Below are positions 4,952 to 6,864 of a stretch of DNA of 6,864 bases, one piece after another. The position numbers and the translations under genes are program-made. This DNA is from Anaerolineae bacterium (GTDB lineage: Bacteria > Chloroflexota > Anaerolineae > Aggregatilineales > Phototrophicaceae), in NCBI GenBank assembly GCA_019912905.1, contig JAIOHO010000463.1, positions 1 through 6,864 of the forward strand. The letters run 5' to 3'. Each line of letters starts with the position of its first letter. Position 1 is the stretch's first letter. Under the pieces are notes generated by a model. The model had not been told where the DNA came from, ran no database searches, and saw only the letters and a program-made list of their open reading frames with translations.

Positions 4952-5959
4952 ATGGCTTTTGAGGTACACCGAGGAACGAATATTTCGCATTGGCTGAGCC
5001 AGAGCAAGTCGCGTGGGGAAGCGCGTCGAGCCTGGTTTACGGAAGAGGATGTCCAGCGCATTGCCGGTTGGGGCTTCGATCACCTGCGGATACCGATCGA
5101 CGAAGAGCAGATGTGGACCGTGGCGGGCGACCGTGAGCCGGAAGCCTTCGAACTGCTGGACCGCGCGCTTGATTGGGCGGAACACGCTGGACTGCGCGTC
5201 ATTGTGGACCTGCACATTCTGCGCCAGCATTATTTTAACGATGCCGATGAACCGGCGCTGTATCGTGATCCGGGTGCTTTGGACCAGTTTGCGGATCGGT
5301 GGCGCGATCTGTCGGCGTTTCTGAAAGGCCGGGCGACCGATCAGGTGGCCTACGAAATGCTCAATGAAGCCGTCGCGCGCGACCCGCAATCCTGGAATCA
5401 CGTATCGGGCACGATCTTCCAGACCTTGCGCGGTCTGGAACCCGAACGCACGATCGTCCTGGGGTCGAATCGCTGGAACAAAACCGTCACCTATCCTGAT
5501 CTGCGCATCCCCAAAGACGAGCACCTGCTGCTGACATTCCATTACTACGATCCCATGCTGATTACCCACTACACCGCCGCGTGGAATGATTATCGCCATT
5601 ACACTGGGCCGATCCAGTATCCAGGGCAGCCGGTCCCAGAATCGCATGTGCCTGCGCTGGCTGCATTGTACGCCGATGCCAACGAACGCAACCGCACCTT
5701 CGACCGCGAGGTCATCAAACAGGATATGCTCATCGCCTGGGAAATCGCGCAGCAGACTCATCACCCGCTTTACTGCGGCGAGTTCGGCGTCATCGCGGCC
5801 ACGCCCCTGGACATCCGCCTGCGCTGGTATCGGGACATGGTGTCGGTGTTCGATGAACTGGGCATCGGATGGGCCAACTGGGATTACAAAGGCGGCTTCG
5901 GTCTGCTAGAGCGCGGCGGCTGGGCCGAAACCGGCATCCGCCAGGCATTGATGGGTTAA
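4952..5959 (+). CDS. Glycoside hydrolase family 5 (cellulase-type) enzyme, probably cytoplasmic
   Basis: Retaining beta-glycosidase with a TIM-barrel fold, 335 residues, a full single catalytic domain. Landmarks in order: RGTNISHWLSQ near the N-terminus (about 7-17), WGFDHLRIPID (40-50, conserved Arg46), LRVIVDLHIL (81-90, His88), YEMLNEAV with the predicted acid/base Glu139, LLLTFHYYDPMLITHYTAAW (192-211, His197 and Tyr199), YCGEFGV with the predicted nucleophile Glu277, and IGWANWDYKGGFGLL (305-319, Trp310). All key GH5 residues are present. There is no signal peptide, membrane segment or carbohydrate-binding module, so it likely acts on imported oligosaccharides rather than on polymer. The start is the ATG at 4952, with AAAGG ten bases upstream; the in-frame TTG at 4934 has no ribosome site and precedes it. 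It diverges from the LacI repressor. The GH5 subfamily, and whether the substrate is gluco-, manno- or xylo-linked, cannot be settled by eye. Confidence 0.93.
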   Translation: MAFEVHRGTNISHWLSQSKSRGEARRAWFTEEDVQRIAGWGFDHLRIPIDEEQMWTVAGDREPEAFELLDRALDWAEHAGLRVIVDLHILRQHYFNDADEPALYRDPGALDQFADRWRDLSAFLKGRATDQVAYEMLNEAVARDPQSWNHVSGTIFQTLRGLEPERTIVLGSNRWNKTVTYPDLRIPKDEHLLLTFHYYDPMLITHYTAAWNDYRHYTGPIQYPGQPVPESHVPALAALYADANERNRTFDREVIKQDMLIAWEIAQQTHHPLYCGEFGVIAATPLDIRLRWYRDMVSVFDELGIGWANWDYKGGFGLLERGGWAETGIRQALMG

Positions 5960-6037
5960 GCATCACTCCTTTACCTGGGTACCGGGCAGGTGCCGCACTC
6001 CGTCTGTTCCGATCCCTGGCAGCGATGTCCCTTCTTT

Positions 6038-6067
6038 CTATTCGCCGCGAGTTTTGAGGGCGAATAG
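6038..6067. terminator. Hairpin between convergent GH5 and GH46-like genes
   Basis: CTATTCGCC (6038-6046) and GGCGAATAG (6059-6067) pair perfectly over nine bases around a 12-base loop. The element lies midway in the 185-bp gap between the two converging genes, so it could end both transcripts. Neither strand has a U-run right after the stem, which lowers confidence. A smaller repeat, ACCTG/CAGGT (5973-5977 and 5987-5991) around GGTACC, lies just after the GH5 stop. I see nothing else in this gap. Confidence 0.5.
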
Positions 6068-6144
6068 GATAATCAGCGCTGAACTCATAACAATCGTTTA
6101 TCACCCGGTCTCTGACGATGGCACAGCACTATGCAGACTACCCT

Positions 6145-6864
6145 CTAAAAGTTGCGTACCTTCACCCGGACTCCCGGTTTGACGAGAAGCGTGCCATCGG
6201 GATCGCCTTGCAGCGGCCAATCACCTTTCTGGATGAGGCTCACCCAGAAATCGCCGCGCACCTTCAAGCCGGGCAGATGATCGCGTTCGGCCTGCCGGTC
6301 ATGGGATTCCTTGCGCAGTTGGGCCAGCACGGTGATCAGATCTTCTTCGCGCGCGCCGTTCTCTCCCAGGCGGCTTTTGGGGGGCACGCCCAGTTTCTGC
6401 TCTGCCGCGCCCAGAAAGCCGTGACGCGGGCCAAAGTTGATGCCCATATCGAAGATCAGCGCCTGGCCGAGCGGCGTGCGAATATTGCGCGGGACGATGC
6501 TCAACTGCTGGACGACGTTCCAGTACAGTTCAGTTGCGGCTTCATCCTGCGCTGCCTGCATGATCGGGTCGTTAGCCGCGTCGAGGAGGAGCTGCCGCAG
6601 CCGGGTATCTTCGCGCAGGTTGGGGTCATGATTGCGCGTGCGCTCAAGGTACACACTGCGCAGGTCGCTGGCGGTCGCGGTTTGGGCGCGGCTGGTGTAT
6701 CTCTGAAGGACTGCGAACAGGCCGCTGCCTGCCAGGGTGAACTGAAACCGTCCGTAACTGACGATTCCGGCGTCATGATTCTGGAAGGAGGCGTAACCGC
6801 CGCCTTCGAATCCGGCGGTGATGTTGAATGAGGCGGTGCGTACCTGGTTGGCGTCGCTGAGCGA
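6145..6864 (-). CDS. GH46 chitosanase-like / lysozyme-superfamily hydrolase (C-terminal 239 residues, cut by window edge)
   Basis: The reading frame is open to the window edge, so the N-terminus is missing, including any signal peptide or wall-binding domain. In the visible part, ITAGFEGGGYASFQNHDAGI (15-34) followed by VSYGRFQFTLAG (35-46) has the lysozyme-superfamily pattern: a catalytic Glu (Glu20), then an Asp (Asp31) leading into a G-x-x-S/T-x-G-x-F segment. Later NDPIMQAAQDEAATELYW (98-115) and TPLGQALIFDMGINFGPRHG (130-149) correspond in order to the GH46 segments around FQQAQNDERDRVYF and ALGQFAYYDAIVMHG of Streptomyces chitosanase, as I recall it. The end (KGDWPLQGDPDGTLLV) matches the family's closing GDP segment. 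GH46 enzymes cut chitosan; relatives may act on peptidoglycan. The gene converges on the GH5 gene and is probably not part of the sugar operon. The stop is TAG. Confidence 0.68.
   Translation of the reverse strand, partial: SLSDANQVRTASFNITAGFEGGGYASFQNHDAGIVSYGRFQFTLAGSGLFAVLQRYTSRAQTATASDLRSVYLERTRNHDPNLREDTRLRQLLLDAANDPIMQAAQDEAATELYWNVVQQLSIVPRNIRTPLGQALIFDMGINFGPRHGFLGAAEQKLGVPPKSRLGENGAREEDLITVLAQLRKESHDRQAERDHLPGLKVRGDFWVSLIQKGDWPLQGDPDGTLLVKPGVRVKVRNF

Noticed and set aside
4949..5764. 271-residue open frame on the minus strand
   Set aside because: It is antisense to the GH5 gene, whose catalytic motifs are intact; the reverse-strand product has no family features.
6118..6831. 237-residue open frame on the plus strand
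   Set aside because: It lies antisense to the GH46-like gene in a GC-rich region, has no recognisable family pattern and no ribosome site, while the opposite strand shows clear conserved motifs.
1..6864. CRISPR array, tRNA/rRNA genes, insertion sequences or frameshifted genes
   Set aside because: No regularly spaced repeats, cloverleaf-like sequences, transposase motifs or broken reading frames were seen; all identified coding frames are intact up to their stops or the window edges.

Overview
The window looks like a carbohydrate-use locus from a moderately GC-rich bacterium. The best guess, from general resemblance of the transporter and hydrolase proteins only, is a member of the Chloroflexota (Anaerolineae-like). 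No rRNA or other marker gene is present, so this placement is weak. I see no tRNA, rRNA, CRISPR array, insertion sequence or phage gene.

Layout. Positions 1-4741 are read on the minus strand, so transcription runs right to left. The order is a LacI-family repressor (4741-3656), a large family-5 extracellular solute-binding protein (3468-1519), an OppB/DppB-type permease (1336-347) and the first 103 codons of the partner OppC/DppC-type permease (311-1, cut by the window edge). The ATPase subunits are not in the window and would be expected beyond position 1. A GH5 (cellulase-type) glycoside hydrolase lies divergently on the plus strand (4952-5959). It has no signal peptide. The last gene (6864-6145, minus strand, cut at its N-terminal end) converges on it and encodes a GH46 chitosanase-like/lysozyme-fold hydrolase.

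How the parts fit. Family-5 binding proteins with OppBC-type permeases are annotated as peptide transporters, but in several bacteria (Thermotoga is the well-known case) they import cello-, xylo- or manno-oligosaccharides. A neighbouring LacI repressor and a cytoplasmic GH5 enzyme point the same way. The simplest model is that a beta-linked oligosaccharide is captured outside, imported intact, cut inside by the GH5 enzyme, and that the sugar or a product relieves LacI repression. This is inference from context; the substrate cannot be read from the sequence.

Regulatory DNA. The repressor has a strong minus-strand promoter (TTTACA, 17 bp, TAGAAT) with an operator-like inverted repeat at its predicted transcription start. 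In front of the binding-protein gene, two copies of a 15-bp operator-like element (12/15 identical, 47 bp apart) flank a possible -10 box. A perfect 14-bp-stem hairpin follows the binding-protein gene and precedes the permease genes, as expected for an element that sets binding protein above permease levels. In all four complete genes the start codon chosen here lies a little inside the longest open frame, because the Shine-Dalgarno sequence points to the internal codon. For the repressor that start is a TTG.
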